A stretch of 61,322 nt of DNA from Cohaesibacter sp. GTDB lineage: Bacteria > Pseudomonadota > Alphaproteobacteria > Rhizobiales > Cohaesibacteraceae. Location: NCBI GenBank assembly GCA_025800145.1, contig JAOXSH010000015.1, forward strand, positions 1 through 61,322. The letters are read 5' to 3'. The translations under genes and the position numbers were made by a program. Of the stretch, positions 24,216 through 33,394 are shown piece after piece. Under the pieces are notes generated by a model, which did not search any database, was not told where the DNA came from, and was given only the letters and a program-made list of their open reading frames with translations. Numbering within the stretch: the stretch's first letter is position 1; every line of letters begins with the position of its first letter.

Positions 24216-25145
24216 CTACTTGACCAGATTGGGATTTTCCTTGGCCCATTGCTTGCGGCTCAGACGTGAGCGTTTGATGGTTGGGGCGGGCTCAGTTGTC
24301 TCCTGCCCCAATGGGCCATTTTGCTCTTGCACTTGTCGATATAAAGCTATGAGGGCAAAATTTGCATCCTTGACCTTAGGAGATGGGGTTTCCACTTCCA
24401 AACGCTTTATTGCATGAGCGTAAGCCCGCATTCGGCTTTGCAATGCACGCCAGACCCATCCCATGAAGCGGCGATTTTCGTCGACACGCGCATAAGCCCC
24501 CTGCATCTCGCCGGGTCGCATATCGGCCAACCGCGACAGTGCCTGCATTCTCAGCTCATCCAGCTCTACAACCCTTTGGGCCGCCGGAATAAAAGTGTCA
24601 AAAGCTGCGCGATCTTTGTTGATATCGTCAACAACGCGGTCATAGCGGGTGTGATGGGAGCGATAGCGCTCTGCTCGCAAGGCATCATAATAAAGCCGAC
24701 TGTCAAAGGCTTCATCAATAGTTGGGGTCAGGCGCAAACGCTGGGCTTCGGTAAAAGCATGAATGCCAAAGGAAAAATCATGGGGTAAAAAATCCCGCAA
24801 AGAGGACGAAGCCCAATCACTGGCATGGGGGGGATAGATCAAGACCCATGCCTTGTGGCGCATTTGCGTCTCTTCATCGGTTTGATTGAAGCTGGACACC
24901 AATTCACCATTCATCCGCGCCCGCTGTTTGCCCAAAGCAGAGAGCATTGTCTCGCCTATTCCAGATTTTTCTGGCCGCCCCAGATCTCCGGGACTGGATG
25001 TACATCCGGCCAGAAATGGCAGACCAATCAAGGCGATAGAACCTAGAAAGTTACGTCTGTTCAATGGCTTTGCGCCTTGTTTTGTCCGTTTTCCCGGCAC
25101 CCTGAGCGACCCCTGTTTTAATCCTGCCAATATATTGACTGACAT
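24216..25145 (-). CDS. Predicted Tat-exported lipoprotein, unrecognised family
   Basis: A protein of about 309 residues I cannot place in a named family. Near the N-terminus NRRNFLGSIALIGLPFLAGC combines a twin-arginine-like RRNFLG motif with a lipobox (LAGC), so export as a Tat-dependent lipoprotein is likely. The mature part is rich in Arg, Tyr and Asp (YYDALRAERYRSHHTRYDRV) and helical, with no catalytic motif I recognise. The start is uncertain. ATG 25145 leaves a long N-region, ATG 25187 an even longer one, and a TTG immediately before NRRNFL would give a normal signal length. It is convergent with the DUF1254 gene. Confidence 0.65.
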   Translation of the reverse strand: MSVNILAGLKQGSLRVPGKRTKQGAKPLNRRNFLGSIALIGLPFLAGCTSSPGDLGRPEKSGIGETMLSALGKQRARMNGELVSSFNQTDEETQMRHKAWVLIYPPHASDWASSSLRDFLPHDFSFGIHAFTEAQRLRLTPTIDEAFDSRLYYDALRAERYRSHHTRYDRVVDDINKDRAAFDTFIPAAQRVVELDELRMQALSRLADMRPGEMQGAYARVDENRRFMGWVWRALQSRMRAYAHAIKRLEVETPSPKVKDANFALIALYRQVQEQNGPLGQETTEPAPTIKRSRLSRKQWAKENPNLVK

Positions 25146-25185
25146 ATATCTTTGGATGGCCTGATTTGTCTCTGCTATCGCTGGC

Positions 25186-25205
25186 ATCGATTTGCGAATC
25201 GATGA
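25186..25205. repeat. 8-bp stem palindrome at the alternative lipoprotein start
   Basis: CATCGATT, loop TGCG, AATCGATG. It overlaps the ATG at 25187 and could be an operator or a small mRNA hairpin. Confidence 0.4.
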
Positions 25206-25540
25206 TGATTTCCTCCATCAGATTTAGGGCGAAATGTCAGAGCGGTAAAGCATCTTTACCGAGCCAGTCCTCTCAACAGGATTATCGAAAAAGCACCCTC
25301 CAATCGCTTATGGTTAATGCCATATTAAAGTTTGGAATTCAGGATGGGCGCAAGATCATGGTTTGCTGGCAATCTGCATAGTCACATATTTGGCTCTGCC
25401 TGTGTTTAGCAAAGTGTGGAACGGTGAGCGATCAGGTGCGTCATTGCCTGATATGGTTCGATTACGGCCTTCGATAAGCAAGCTCATTTAAGGGCATTGT
25501 TCTGGCCGGATTTGTATTGCGTGCTTGAAGGGTAGAATAG
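25206..25540. other. Intergenic region upstream of the DUF2336 gene
   Basis: It contains a perfect CtrA-type box (25314-25328) and no recognisable gene. It probably holds the promoters of the DUF2336 gene and, on the other strand, of the Tat lipoprotein. Confidence 0.5.
25314..25328. promoter_or_regulatory. CtrA-type box upstream of the DUF2336 gene
   Basis: A perfect TTAA-N7-TTAA (25314-25317 and 25325-25328), about 210 bp upstream of the start. Cell-cycle control is inferred. Confidence 0.5.
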
Positions 25541-28500
25541 ATGCCGTCTTTCACAATATCTTCTTCTCAGGTGTTTGACGATCTGGCGCACCATCGTGCT
25601 GCTACGCGCAGCAGCCCCACATTGCTGGCTGCAACAGAGGCTTTTCTGGCAACCCCTCTTCATGACAAACGCTCCAAGCAGAAATATAGCGAATTGTTTC
25701 GCCATTTCCTGCCCAAAACATCCTTGCCCGATCGGCAAAGAATTGCGCGCCTGATTGCCAAGAGCCTAGAGGCGCCAAAAGCCGTTTTGCTTTTGTTATG
25801 TTGTGACGAGGAAAGCATTGCCTGTCATGTGCTGCGCCATTCGCCCAATCTGGATCAAGAGACGCTCACCACACAAATTTTACAAGGCACGACAAGTAAA
25901 AGGATTGCCATTGCCAGTCGTCAAGAGATGACATCCATGCTCGCATCTCATTTGATTTCCTTTGGAGAAGAAGACGTTCTGGTCAATCTTGAGCAACATA
26001 TAGATAAACTTCCTGAAATTGCAGAGCGTCTCCATGATATACTGGGGGACGAATCAAAGATGGCTGCTCTTGAAAAGGAAATTGCCATGGAGCCAAAAGA
26101 GCAAGATTATGACAAGCTGGTCGCGGACATGGAGCGCGATTGGTATGAGCATTATCAGCCTGAGAAACTGGCCTCTGCGGAAAAACGCATGATGGATGCG
26201 GCAGATGATGTCCTTGCTTCGGCATTGAAGAAAATGCCAGAGGATAGTCCCGCCATCTCAGAGCCTTTGTCAGAATTAGATCATGCCCAAGATGCAGCTC
26301 CCAAACGTTTTTCTTTTTCCATTTTGGCCGAAGATGATGACAATGCCACCATTCCGCCATTGGAAAGCACGATAGATGATGAGCGAAGCGCTGGCATTCA
26401 TTTTAAAGGCTTGAAACAGGAAAGCTCTACTGGAGAGAGCCTGTCGGATGCTTCTGATATGGCTGTTTCGTCTGTTGTGAAGGATCATGACAATTCAGAT
26501 GCTGTAGCAGAGATAGACACCGACGAAAATGTTAAAGCTTCTGTTGCAAGTGAAGAGAAACCCCAGACAGCGGCTGGACGTATCACCTTTGAAATTCGCG
26601 CAGAGAAAGAAAAAGCGCCTCAAACATCATCCAAAAAAGTACGGCCTTTGAGCGAAATTGCCCTCATTCATGAAGCCGATGAAATGGAGGAAATGCAGCT
26701 TGGGCCAGCGCCGGCACCTTTTGTTCCACGCAATATTCCCCAAAATCTTTCCGATAAAGATTGGGAGACTGCTCTGGCGCATCTTGCCAAACCGGTCGAG
26801 GATTTGCCGGTTGAACGGCTTGGCATGAATGCAAACACGCGCAGCCCGGCGCAGATAAGCAAACCACCTGTGAGGCAACGTGTTGGATTGGCGCAGATTG
26901 CCCCATCCGTAAAGGCACCATCGAAGCCTTTAAGCCAAGATCACCAGATGATAGTTACCGCTGGAACCTCGGCAGAGGCCAGCATTTCCTTCACTCATGT
27001 GCAATCTGCCCCCATTTTGCTGAAAGCCCGCTCTGATCGCTCTGATGCCGATCAGCAAGAGCGCCTGGCCAGTGTCTCTATGCCAACTGGGCCAAGATCT
27101 GCCTCAAAGCAAAAGCCGGTGGCAGATCTTGCAGAACAATCATCTGCAAAACCAAAGATTACCCTGACGAGACAACCTCTTTTGTCACAAACAGAGCAGA
27201 ACAAAGAGCAAAAGCCGGGCTTCTCAGATGTAACCCCTTTGTCGCAATTGGTTTTGCGTCATACCTTGTTTGAGCCCAATCATCACGATCATTGTGTTTT
27301 GAAGAAAGAGGATGTGCCTCATGGTGCAACCATAGAGGCTTTTGCTGACAAGCCAGCACTTGCAAAACCGTTGCTCTCCGATCTTTCACATTTGGCGGTT
27401 GAAGCTGATCTTCCAGCATCTGCATCAGCGGACACTCTGGATGCCTTTGTCCATAAAGCGAGCCTTGGCAAGCCTGATATTTCTGCTCTTTTGAGCGATC
27501 CAGATTCCATTGAGCGGCCTCAATTGAAAAGAGGGATTCCAGCTGTCTTTCAGACCCCTTATGATGGCGAAACAGAAACAGAAACAGAAACAGAAACAGA
27601 GAAATCTGCAACGATCTTGGAGCAAGCAAGCTCTCTGTCTGATCTTGGCTTTATGCCCAGCCTGATTGATCTGGAAGATCTGGAGCTGGTGGAAGCTGTG
27701 CCAGACATGCCGTCTGCGGGTCAAGCGCTTATGGATCAGCACGCACAGCGCGCAACCCCGGCGATTGAATTGGTGGAGCCTGTTGATCTTTATTTTGCTG
27801 ACAGTGAAGACCCTCAGTCTGATTTTGATGGCGAACAGTCGCCCATGCTTGTGGTTGCAGCGCAAATGGAAGCTGAAAGAGGCAAGGCAACCGACAAACT
27901 TGAAGAACAGCGTGCACAGTCGGATGTTTCTATCCTTCGGGATAAAATGGAAGGGGATGCCCCAGCCAATCCGATTTTGCAAGTTCAAGCTGAGGAGCAG
28001 GCGCGGCAAGAAGCAAGCCTACATCATGAAGCGGCCCAGATTCATATTCAGGTGCGTTCCTCCCCTGCCCTTGATGAATTGGTCAATGAAGCCGGGGATC
28101 TGACTGATTTGCCTGAGCTTTCTCATCATCAGATTGTTGGAGCAGAAGACTTGGCAGCTTTAAAAAGCGACGCTTCTGCTGATGCGCTTGAAACAGCGCC
28201 TATGGAAAGTGCGTCTCTTTCAAACGAGAGACGCCCGGCAGCACGACAAACCGGTTCCATGGATCAGTTCCTTGCCTTTGATGAAGAAACACGCCTTGCA
28301 ATTTTGCAATCCTTGATCAGTACAACTTTGCCAATGAACCGGGCAGATCGCTTCCGCCGCTGGCCGCAGGGACGCCCACAGCTTGAGGAAAAGCATTCTT
28401 CCGCCCTGCTCATGGCTCGTTTTGCCTCTGATACCCAGACGGTTGCAAAGGTCATGCATGAAATTTCCGGGCATCGCAAATCTGATTTGATCAAGCTTTT

Positions 28501-28861
28501 GCAAGATCCAGGGGGCGAGGCTCTGATTGCCTATTTGGCTACGATTGGGCTGGATGAAAGCCGTGCCTTGTCTATGGTGTTACATGCGCCTGATGCTCTG
28601 TCCCATTCTTATGACAAGGTTTCGAAATTGATGACCTTGTTTGATCAAATGCATCCTGCTGCCGGGCTTGCGATTGTCGAGCAACTTCTTGGCAGTCTGC
28701 CACAAGAAGAGCGCATCAGCCAACCAAAGCATGTTCCTGTGCTGGATGCAGGCCATGACGAGAAAGCCGCAAGACTGCGTGACAATGTCGATCAAGAGGC
28801 TCAGGCGCATGAGCGCAACCCTATGATTACGTTTGGTCATCGTACTGGAAGTGATGCCTGA
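25541..28861 (+). CDS. Very long DUF2336-family protein
   Basis: 1106 residues, no signal or membrane segment. The N-terminal about 180 residues are a HEAT-like helical DUF2336 domain (DKRSKQKYSELFRHFLPKTS, then RIARLIAKSLEAPKAVLLLL). A similar helical part lies at about 900-1060 (FDEETRLAILQSLISTTLPM, then ESRALSMVLHAPDALSHSYD). The roughly 650 residues between are acidic, Ser/Pro/Gln-rich and probably disordered. They include an in-frame GAAACA x5 repeat coding ETETETETET (27569-27598). DUF2336 proteins are widespread in Alphaproteobacteria with no settled function. This one is far longer than the usual 350-400 residues. It looks like two helical domains joined by a long linker. Confidence 0.8.
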   Translation: MPSFTISSSQVFDDLAHHRAATRSSPTLLAATEAFLATPLHDKRSKQKYSELFRHFLPKTSLPDRQRIARLIAKSLEAPKAVLLLLCCDEESIACHVLRHSPNLDQETLTTQILQGTTSKRIAIASRQEMTSMLASHLISFGEEDVLVNLEQHIDKLPEIAERLHDILGDESKMAALEKEIAMEPKEQDYDKLVADMERDWYEHYQPEKLASAEKRMMDAADDVLASALKKMPEDSPAISEPLSELDHAQDAAPKRFSFSILAEDDDNATIPPLESTIDDERSAGIHFKGLKQESSTGESLSDASDMAVSSVVKDHDNSDAVAEIDTDENVKASVASEEKPQTAAGRITFEIRAEKEKAPQTSSKKVRPLSEIALIHEADEMEEMQLGPAPAPFVPRNIPQNLSDKDWETALAHLAKPVEDLPVERLGMNANTRSPAQISKPPVRQRVGLAQIAPSVKAPSKPLSQDHQMIVTAGTSAEASISFTHVQSAPILLKARSDRSDADQQERLASVSMPTGPRSASKQKPVADLAEQSSAKPKITLTRQPLLSQTEQNKEQKPGFSDVTPLSQLVLRHTLFEPNHHDHCVLKKEDVPHGATIEAFADKPALAKPLLSDLSHLAVEADLPASASADTLDAFVHKASLGKPDISALLSDPDSIERPQLKRGIPAVFQTPYDGETETETETETEKSATILEQASSLSDLGFMPSLIDLEDLELVEAVPDMPSAGQALMDQHAQRATPAIELVEPVDLYFADSEDPQSDFDGEQSPMLVVAAQMEAERGKATDKLEEQRAQSDVSILRDKMEGDAPANPILQVQAEEQARQEASLHHEAAQIHIQVRSSPALDELVNEAGDLTDLPELSHHQIVGAEDLAALKSDASADALETAPMESASLSNERRPAARQTGSMDQFLAFDEETRLAILQSLISTTLPMNRADRFRRWPQGRPQLEEKHSSALLMARFASDTQTVAKVMHEISGHRKSDLIKLLQDPGGEALIAYLATIGLDESRALSMVLHAPDALSHSYDKVSKLMTLFDQMHPAAGLAIVEQLLGSLPQEERISQPKHVPVLDAGHDEKAARLRDNVDQEAQAHERNPMITFGHRTGSDA
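27569..27598 (+). repeat. Hexanucleotide tandem repeat GAAACA x5 inside the DUF2336 gene
   Basis: Five exact copies code for Glu-Thr pairs. The unit of six keeps the frame, so copy-number change would only lengthen or shorten the linker. Confidence 0.85.
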
Positions 28862-28873
28862 AGATTACACACT

Positions 28874-28913
28874 AGAGCATTTTGAACAACGACGTGTTTA
28901 TTCAAAATGCTCT
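28874..28913. repeat. Family B 40-bp palindrome
   Basis: AGAGCATTTTGAACAACGAC and then GTGTTTATTCAAAATGCTCT. The arms AGAGCATTTTGAA and TTCAAAATGCTCT are exactly complementary. It directly abuts a family A arm. Confidence 0.8.
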
Positions 28914-28914
28914 T

Positions 28915-28932
28915 ATACCAACGGCATAAAAG
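28915..28932 (+). repeat. Family A single arm
   Basis: ATACCAACGGCATAAAAG immediately after the family B palindrome, with T between them. Confidence 0.75.
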
Positions 28933-28954
28933 AACATCACGCTTGTATGAAACC

Positions 28955-28986
28955 AAAAAGCCAAGCTTTGATCAGCTTGGCTTTTT
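28955..28986. terminator. Bidirectional Rho-independent terminator
   Basis: AAAAAGCCAAGCT (28955-28967) pairs with AGCTTGGCTTTTT (28974-28986), loop TTGATC. Runs of T on both strands serve the DUF2336 gene (+) and the DUF1491 gene (-). Confidence 0.85.
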
Positions 28987-29014
28987 TCTTTTATGCAGCT
29001 TTATGAATTTCACT

Positions 29015-29365
29015 TTAGAAAAGAGGAGCGATTTGCAAATCATGGCTTGCTTGCGAGCACTCCGTCTCAATCAACCATAGATCGCTGTCAAATTTCTGCT
29101 CTGACTCAATTCTATCCATCACCTCAAAGACATCCACCTGTTGCAAAATGGCAGAGAAAAGCCTTTCTCCTTGTGCGATTTGCTGATCCGAATATGCCAA
29201 TTGAGAGGCAGGGGCATATAGATCATAGCAGCCGTCCAAACGATCCAGACGTATAAAAATCGCGCCCGCTTCCATGGCGCCACGTTTCATCAGGACTGTC
29301 GGTTTGCCCTGATCATTGCGATAGCGAATATAGGCAGAAACCCAAAAGTCAGAGGTGGTGCGCAT
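29015..29365 (-). CDS. DUF1491-family protein
   Basis: A 116-residue soluble protein. RTTSDFWVSAYIRYRNDQGK, then VLMKRGAMEAGAIFIRLDRL, FEVMDRIESEQKFDSDLWLI and ET are the conserved blocks of DUF1491, a family nearly confined to Alphaproteobacteria. Function unknown. ATG 29365 is chosen because family members start with a short residue run before SDFWV. It lies 54 nt beyond the peptidoglycan-binding gene and probably in the same transcript. Confidence 0.85.
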   Translation of the reverse strand: MRTTSDFWVSAYIRYRNDQGKPTVLMKRGAMEAGAIFIRLDRLDGCYDLYAPASQLAYSDQQIAQGERLFSAILQQVDVFEVMDRIESEQKFDSDLWLIETECSQASHDLQIAPLF

Positions 29366-29419
29366 AGATGGACTCTCAAATCTTTCTATATATGCCACTA
29401 TTCTGGCTTGTATTACGTC

Positions 29420-30307
29420 CTAGCCCAGATCAAGATAGCCCATCATGATCATGTCTTTGAGCAGGCGATCATTGACCCGGCCTGTTTCAGGATGGCCACG
29501 TGAGCGTTGGAACGAGCGTATGGCTGCCGCTGTTTTCTGCCCCATACGTCCATCGACTGTGAGCTGTGCATAGCCCCATTTGGTCAGGGCATTTTGTACT
29601 TTTGCCAAGACCGGATCGGTTTTTTCCGGGATATTTTCTGGTGGGACAGGTTTGTTTCTTTCTATTCCAGCAAGGCTGACAGTTTGTGCCGCCCTTCTTT
29701 GTGGCTTGCGCTTGGGCAGAATTGCCAATTTCACTGCATCCTGCGGAGTGCCGGCATAAGAGCCTTGAATAGCCAGTTTGGCGGCATATTGCACAATGGT
29801 CTGCTTTCCGGCCAGCACATCATGCAAACCAGCGGTAATGACGCCTGTTGCTGGCAGTCCCATCGCTTCCTGATAGGCGCTGACGGCCTCTTTTGTTTGT
29901 ATATTTTCTTGGCCATCCAAAGGGCCGACATAATAGCCGCTTTGCGTCAAATAGGTTTGCACCGCTAAAATGGTGCTGGTGCGGTTGTTTGCAAAGGCTC
30001 TATTTTGAGCAATTCTTTGATTGTCAAGCTGGCTTTGGTTCGGGCTCTGAACAGGCGTGATGAACTGGCCTTTCTGATTTGCCTTTGGCACGGGCACAGA
30101 TTGGGCATGGTTTGACAATCTTGCAGCGGCTTCGGCTTTTCGTGCCTCTGCCATCATTGCAAGTTCGGCTGATTTTGGCTGAAAGAACAAGGCGTTGGAT
30201 ATAATAGCACCGGCGGTCAAGGCCATGACCACAAGACCGATCAATGCCAATGGGTTATCCTGCCCATTTTCATCCCAGTCTTTATATTCGTCATAGAGTT
30301 CCGACAT
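29420..30307 (-). CDS. Membrane-anchored protein with two peptidoglycan-binding domains
   Basis: A 295-residue protein. It has a short acidic cytoplasmic start (SELYDEYKDWDENGQ), a membrane helix (LALIGLVVMALTAGAIISNA, about 19-42) and a periplasmic part with two PG_binding_1 repeats. The first is at about 110-165 (ILAVQTYLTQSGYYVGPLDG) and the second at about 230-290 (VQNALTKWGYAQLTVDGRMG). The start at 30307 is the first Met. It is followed by DUF1491 and preceded by the PAS kinase, all on the minus strand. A wall-attached structural or regulatory role is likely. No catalytic domain is present. Confidence 0.85.
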   Translation of the reverse strand: MSELYDEYKDWDENGQDNPLALIGLVVMALTAGAIISNALFFQPKSAELAMMAEARKAEAAARLSNHAQSVPVPKANQKGQFITPVQSPNQSQLDNQRIAQNRAFANNRTSTILAVQTYLTQSGYYVGPLDGQENIQTKEAVSAYQEAMGLPATGVITAGLHDVLAGKQTIVQYAAKLAIQGSYAGTPQDAVKLAILPKRKPQRRAAQTVSLAGIERNKPVPPENIPEKTDPVLAKVQNALTKWGYAQLTVDGRMGQKTAAAIRSFQRSRGHPETGRVNDRLLKDMIMMGYLDLG

Positions 30308-30400
30308 GGCTATTCTGGCCTCTTGGTTGCTTGGAATGGGTCTTATTCCATAATCGCGTTTCTTTTATGGAGCCTTCTGCTCCATGACACATGCAGATTT

Positions 30401-32326
30401 TCAGGCTACATGACTTTCGCTTTTGCCGTCTTTATGGCGTGTGATAGCCACCCTTGGCTGGCGGGTCTGTGGTGTTATCTCACCTTCTGCCAAGGCTTTC
30501 AGATCCACAATGGATACGGATTGCTGCGCCGTTGGCTGTTGCTGTTCCATATCAATGGGCAGATGGATGATCATGGATGTTCCCTTGCCCAATTCGCTTT
30601 CAATGGTCAAGGTTCCGCCCTGCAATTCCGCCAAACCCTTGACGATAGACAGACCAATCCCCGCCCCTTCATAGCGGCGCTGATAGGAAGAATCGGCCTG
30701 CACAAAAGGCGTTGCCAAACGCGGAATATCCTTGGCATCGATGCCGATGCCTCTGTCTTTGACAACAAGGCGAATCTGATCTGCGCGGGTCTCGCCTGTC
30801 TCTGTCTGATCCCATGCCAAAGAGACAGCAACCTGCCCTTGATCGTCGCTGAATTTAATGGCGTTGGACATCAGGTTCAGCAAAATCTGGCGGCAGGCTC
30901 TTGGATCCATATTCACATCAGGAATATCTAATGCCTGCTCGACATAAAGCGCGACAGATTTCTTCTGCGCATCCGTTTGCATCATTTTGCAGCAATCAGC
31001 GACCAGCTCTTTCATATCGAAGTGATGAGGATGAACTTCGAAATTACCGGATTCAATGCGTGACATATCCAGTAGCGCATTAACAAGGGAGAGCAAATGA
31101 TGGCCTCCTTTGTGAATGAGCTCTGCATATTCCTGCTGCCGGTCTTGCTGATCCTGCGTTGCAATCGGGTTCATCAATAAATCGGAAAAACCGATAATGG
31201 TGTTAAGTGGTGTGCGCAGCTCATGGGTGACATTGGCCAAAAGGCGGGTTTTGGATATATTGGCCGCTTCTGCTTCATTGCGCGATTCAATCAGTTCTTC
31301 CTGGCGATGCTTACGCTCGCTTATATCTCTTGTCACCGCAACGATCCCAACAATTTTGCCCGCTGCATTGCGCTCTGGTGCACATTTCATTTCTGCCCAG
31401 ATCAAAGCACGATCAGGCCGCCCTTCCTTCAAAGAGGCCTCTTCATTGCCAGATTGCATCATCCGCACTTCCAGCGTAACCGGCGGCTGATCCTGATCAT
31501 GCTTATGAAGCACATCTGAAAGCGCTTGTAGATAGGCCGGACGATCGGGAATATGGATGCGCTGAAACAATCCATTGCCCTGCAAATTTTCGGCACTGAT
31601 ATTCAACAACCTTTGCGCCCCGGTTGAGACAAATGTCACATCGCCTTTGCTGTTATGGCGTGTAATCATATCTGTTACCGTATCGGCAATTTTGCGATAC
31701 TGCATTTCACCCTGGCGTGCTGTTTCAAGACGCCCTCTTTGCAAAGCATCAAGACGTAAAATCAAAGATGCGCCATAGATCAAGCCGGCAATCACAGAGA
31801 GATAGTTAAGGAGCGTTGTCATATTTTGAGAGGCTTTGAAAGACTCAACCAAGCCTGACAGAGAGGCAAAAGCAACCGCCAGAAAGGCAACGGCTGCAAT
31901 GATGAAACTTTTATTTTGAGCCGAGCGATGACCAGATAAGGCAAGTTCAAGCGGAATCACAATCAACCAAGCCAGATGATAGGATTGCAAACCACCGGTC
32001 AAGAGAGCCGTCCAACAGATAAAGCCAGCAGTCAGACAAGCTGTCAGGCTCACAGCATTAGACAGATTGCCAAAACGAGATAAAAGCGCAATGGGCAAAA
32101 ATGGTGCCAGACACCAAAGCGGAGCCACAGCTTCCAAGATATGAGCAGCTGGGGTCAAGAGCAAAAAGACAGGCAAGGCAGCCAAAGCAAGCCCACCAAT
32201 CAATAAATTCATCGTCATGAAAATGCGGTGATTATCTGCCATTTGCTCCTGCTCACGAATGGCAGGATGGAGCAGACCATCTATAACCGAGCGCAAGGGC
32301 GCGTTATAGGAAGCACCTTTTATCAC
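30401..32326 (-). CDS. Membrane PAS-domain sensor histidine kinase (DivJ/PleC-like)
   Basis: A 641-residue kinase. Several membrane helices occupy about residues 45-195, followed by a PAS domain (YRKIADTVTDMITRHNSKGD, about 210-330) with a PAC tail. The H-box is LANVTHELRTPLNTIIGFSD, the N-box LLNLMSNAIKFSDD, the G boxes DRGIGI and GAGIGLSIVKGLAE. The frame stays open to a TTG at 32413, but GAGG lies 6 nt before the GTG at 32326, which I take as the start. The layout matches DivJ/PleC kinases that act through the DivK-CtrA cell-cycle pathway. That role is suggested, not proven. No partner regulator is adjacent. Confidence 0.85.
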   Translation of the reverse strand: MIKGASYNAPLRSVIDGLLHPAIREQEQMADNHRIFMTMNLLIGGLALAALPVFLLLTPAAHILEAVAPLWCLAPFLPIALLSRFGNLSNAVSLTACLTAGFICWTALLTGGLQSYHLAWLIVIPLELALSGHRSAQNKSFIIAAVAFLAVAFASLSGLVESFKASQNMTTLLNYLSVIAGLIYGASLILRLDALQRGRLETARQGEMQYRKIADTVTDMITRHNSKGDVTFVSTGAQRLLNISAENLQGNGLFQRIHIPDRPAYLQALSDVLHKHDQDQPPVTLEVRMMQSGNEEASLKEGRPDRALIWAEMKCAPERNAAGKIVGIVAVTRDISERKHRQEELIESRNEAEAANISKTRLLANVTHELRTPLNTIIGFSDLLMNPIATQDQQDRQQEYAELIHKGGHHLLSLVNALLDMSRIESGNFEVHPHHFDMKELVADCCKMMQTDAQKKSVALYVEQALDIPDVNMDPRACRQILLNLMSNAIKFSDDQGQVAVSLAWDQTETGETRADQIRLVVKDRGIGIDAKDIPRLATPFVQADSSYQRRYEGAGIGLSIVKGLAELQGGTLTIESELGKGTSMIIHLPIDMEQQQPTAQQSVSIVDLKALAEGEITPQTRQPRVAITRHKDGKSESHVA

Positions 32327-32930
32327 TGTTGACCTCACCTGATTTACGCCCACGATGGAGCGCAACTCTATACGCAATACTGAACACAGGTCTCTTTGCC
32401 CATTTCTAGGCAAGAGAGGATCCTTGGTCTTGATATTTTGCCATGCAGTGTTTTAAGGAACGCTAAAAAGAGCTGCCCCCTTTTGACTTTTTTGCCAAAG
32501 CCAAACCTTTTTTGACCAAATCGGGCATAAAAGACTTCTTATGGTTAACAAGACCTGTAAAATTTCCACCAAAAGAATAGTAAAGTCATACTTTTCAATA
32601 TCTTATCTCTTTTTCTTGTCTGTGATTGATTGCCGTGACTAATTTTTTGAGCGGTCTTCTCCCTTTCAGGCGCTGGCTTTTCTTTGTCTTCAAATGGCTG
32701 TTTTCTGCGGTTTCTCGGCTATGGTTAATCAACCCTGATTTATTGTGACAGATTTGAAGCTAATTTGACTCTTTCCCTCAATCTCCCCGTGAGACCTTTT
32801 GCATAAGGTAGGTGACAACAAATCGAGTTCCGCACGACTCACTTGCGAACAAACAAAGACAAAGGCGGAACCGACTAATGGACATGCCGGTTTGGATTTT
32901 GATGATCCGGCAGGCGGGAGATAAGGGCAT
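32327..32930. other. Intergenic region between the PAS kinase and DUF5330 genes
   Basis: A 604-bp divergent region. Near the DUF5330 side it has GTTCCGC (about 32826) pairing with GCGGAAC (about 32867) and a TGCCGG/CCGGCA hairpin at about 32885-32913, just before the ribosome binding site. The rest is AT-rich with no gene or repeat I can identify. Confidence 0.5.
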
Positions 32931-33317
32931 ATGATCGGATTTCTTATCAAGGCTGCTTTTTGGCTATCACTGGTGATTATGATTTTGCCAAGAGAACCAG
33001 GAGCAAGCCGCGAGGAAGCAGGTCTTTCGACGATGGAAGCGATCACGGTTGCACAGGCAACCCTGAATGACTTTACCGGGTTTTGCTCTCGCCAACCTGA
33101 TGTCTGTGCAGCTGGAGAGGTCGCTTTAGAGACATTTTCTGCTAAAGCCAAATATGGAGCAAAGCAGCTTTATGTCTATCTGGATAGCAAAGATGGCCAG
33201 CCACAAAGCTTAAATGAGACTGGCTTGCAACAAGCACCAGCCCTGTCAGATGGACAAGGTCTTGAGCGGGCTGAATTGACCATGTTGGCAAAAGGCCTTG
33301 AGACAAATCTGGAATAA
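32931..33317 (+). CDS. DUF5330-family protein
   Basis: A 128-residue protein with an N-terminal hydrophobic anchor or signal (MIGFLIKAAFWLSLVIMILP). It has the family pattern EAITVAQATLNDFTGFCSRQ followed by PDVCAAGEVALETFSAKAKY, with two cysteines (FCSRQPDVC) that may pair in the periplasm. The family is restricted mainly to Hyphomicrobiales and has no known function. The ATG follows GGGAGATAAGG closely. The sufE gene and a structured RNA region follow on the same strand. Confidence 0.82.
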   Translation: MIGFLIKAAFWLSLVIMILPREPGASREEAGLSTMEAITVAQATLNDFTGFCSRQPDVCAAGEVALETFSAKAKYGAKQLYVYLDSKDGQPQSLNETGLQQAPALSDGQGLERAELTMLAKGLETNLE

Positions 33318-33394
33318 AGCACGGCCAATAAGATTTATATGAGAAGAAAAACAAGGAGATCAATCTCATTTTCAGAATTCGGGTGTCTGAGCTA

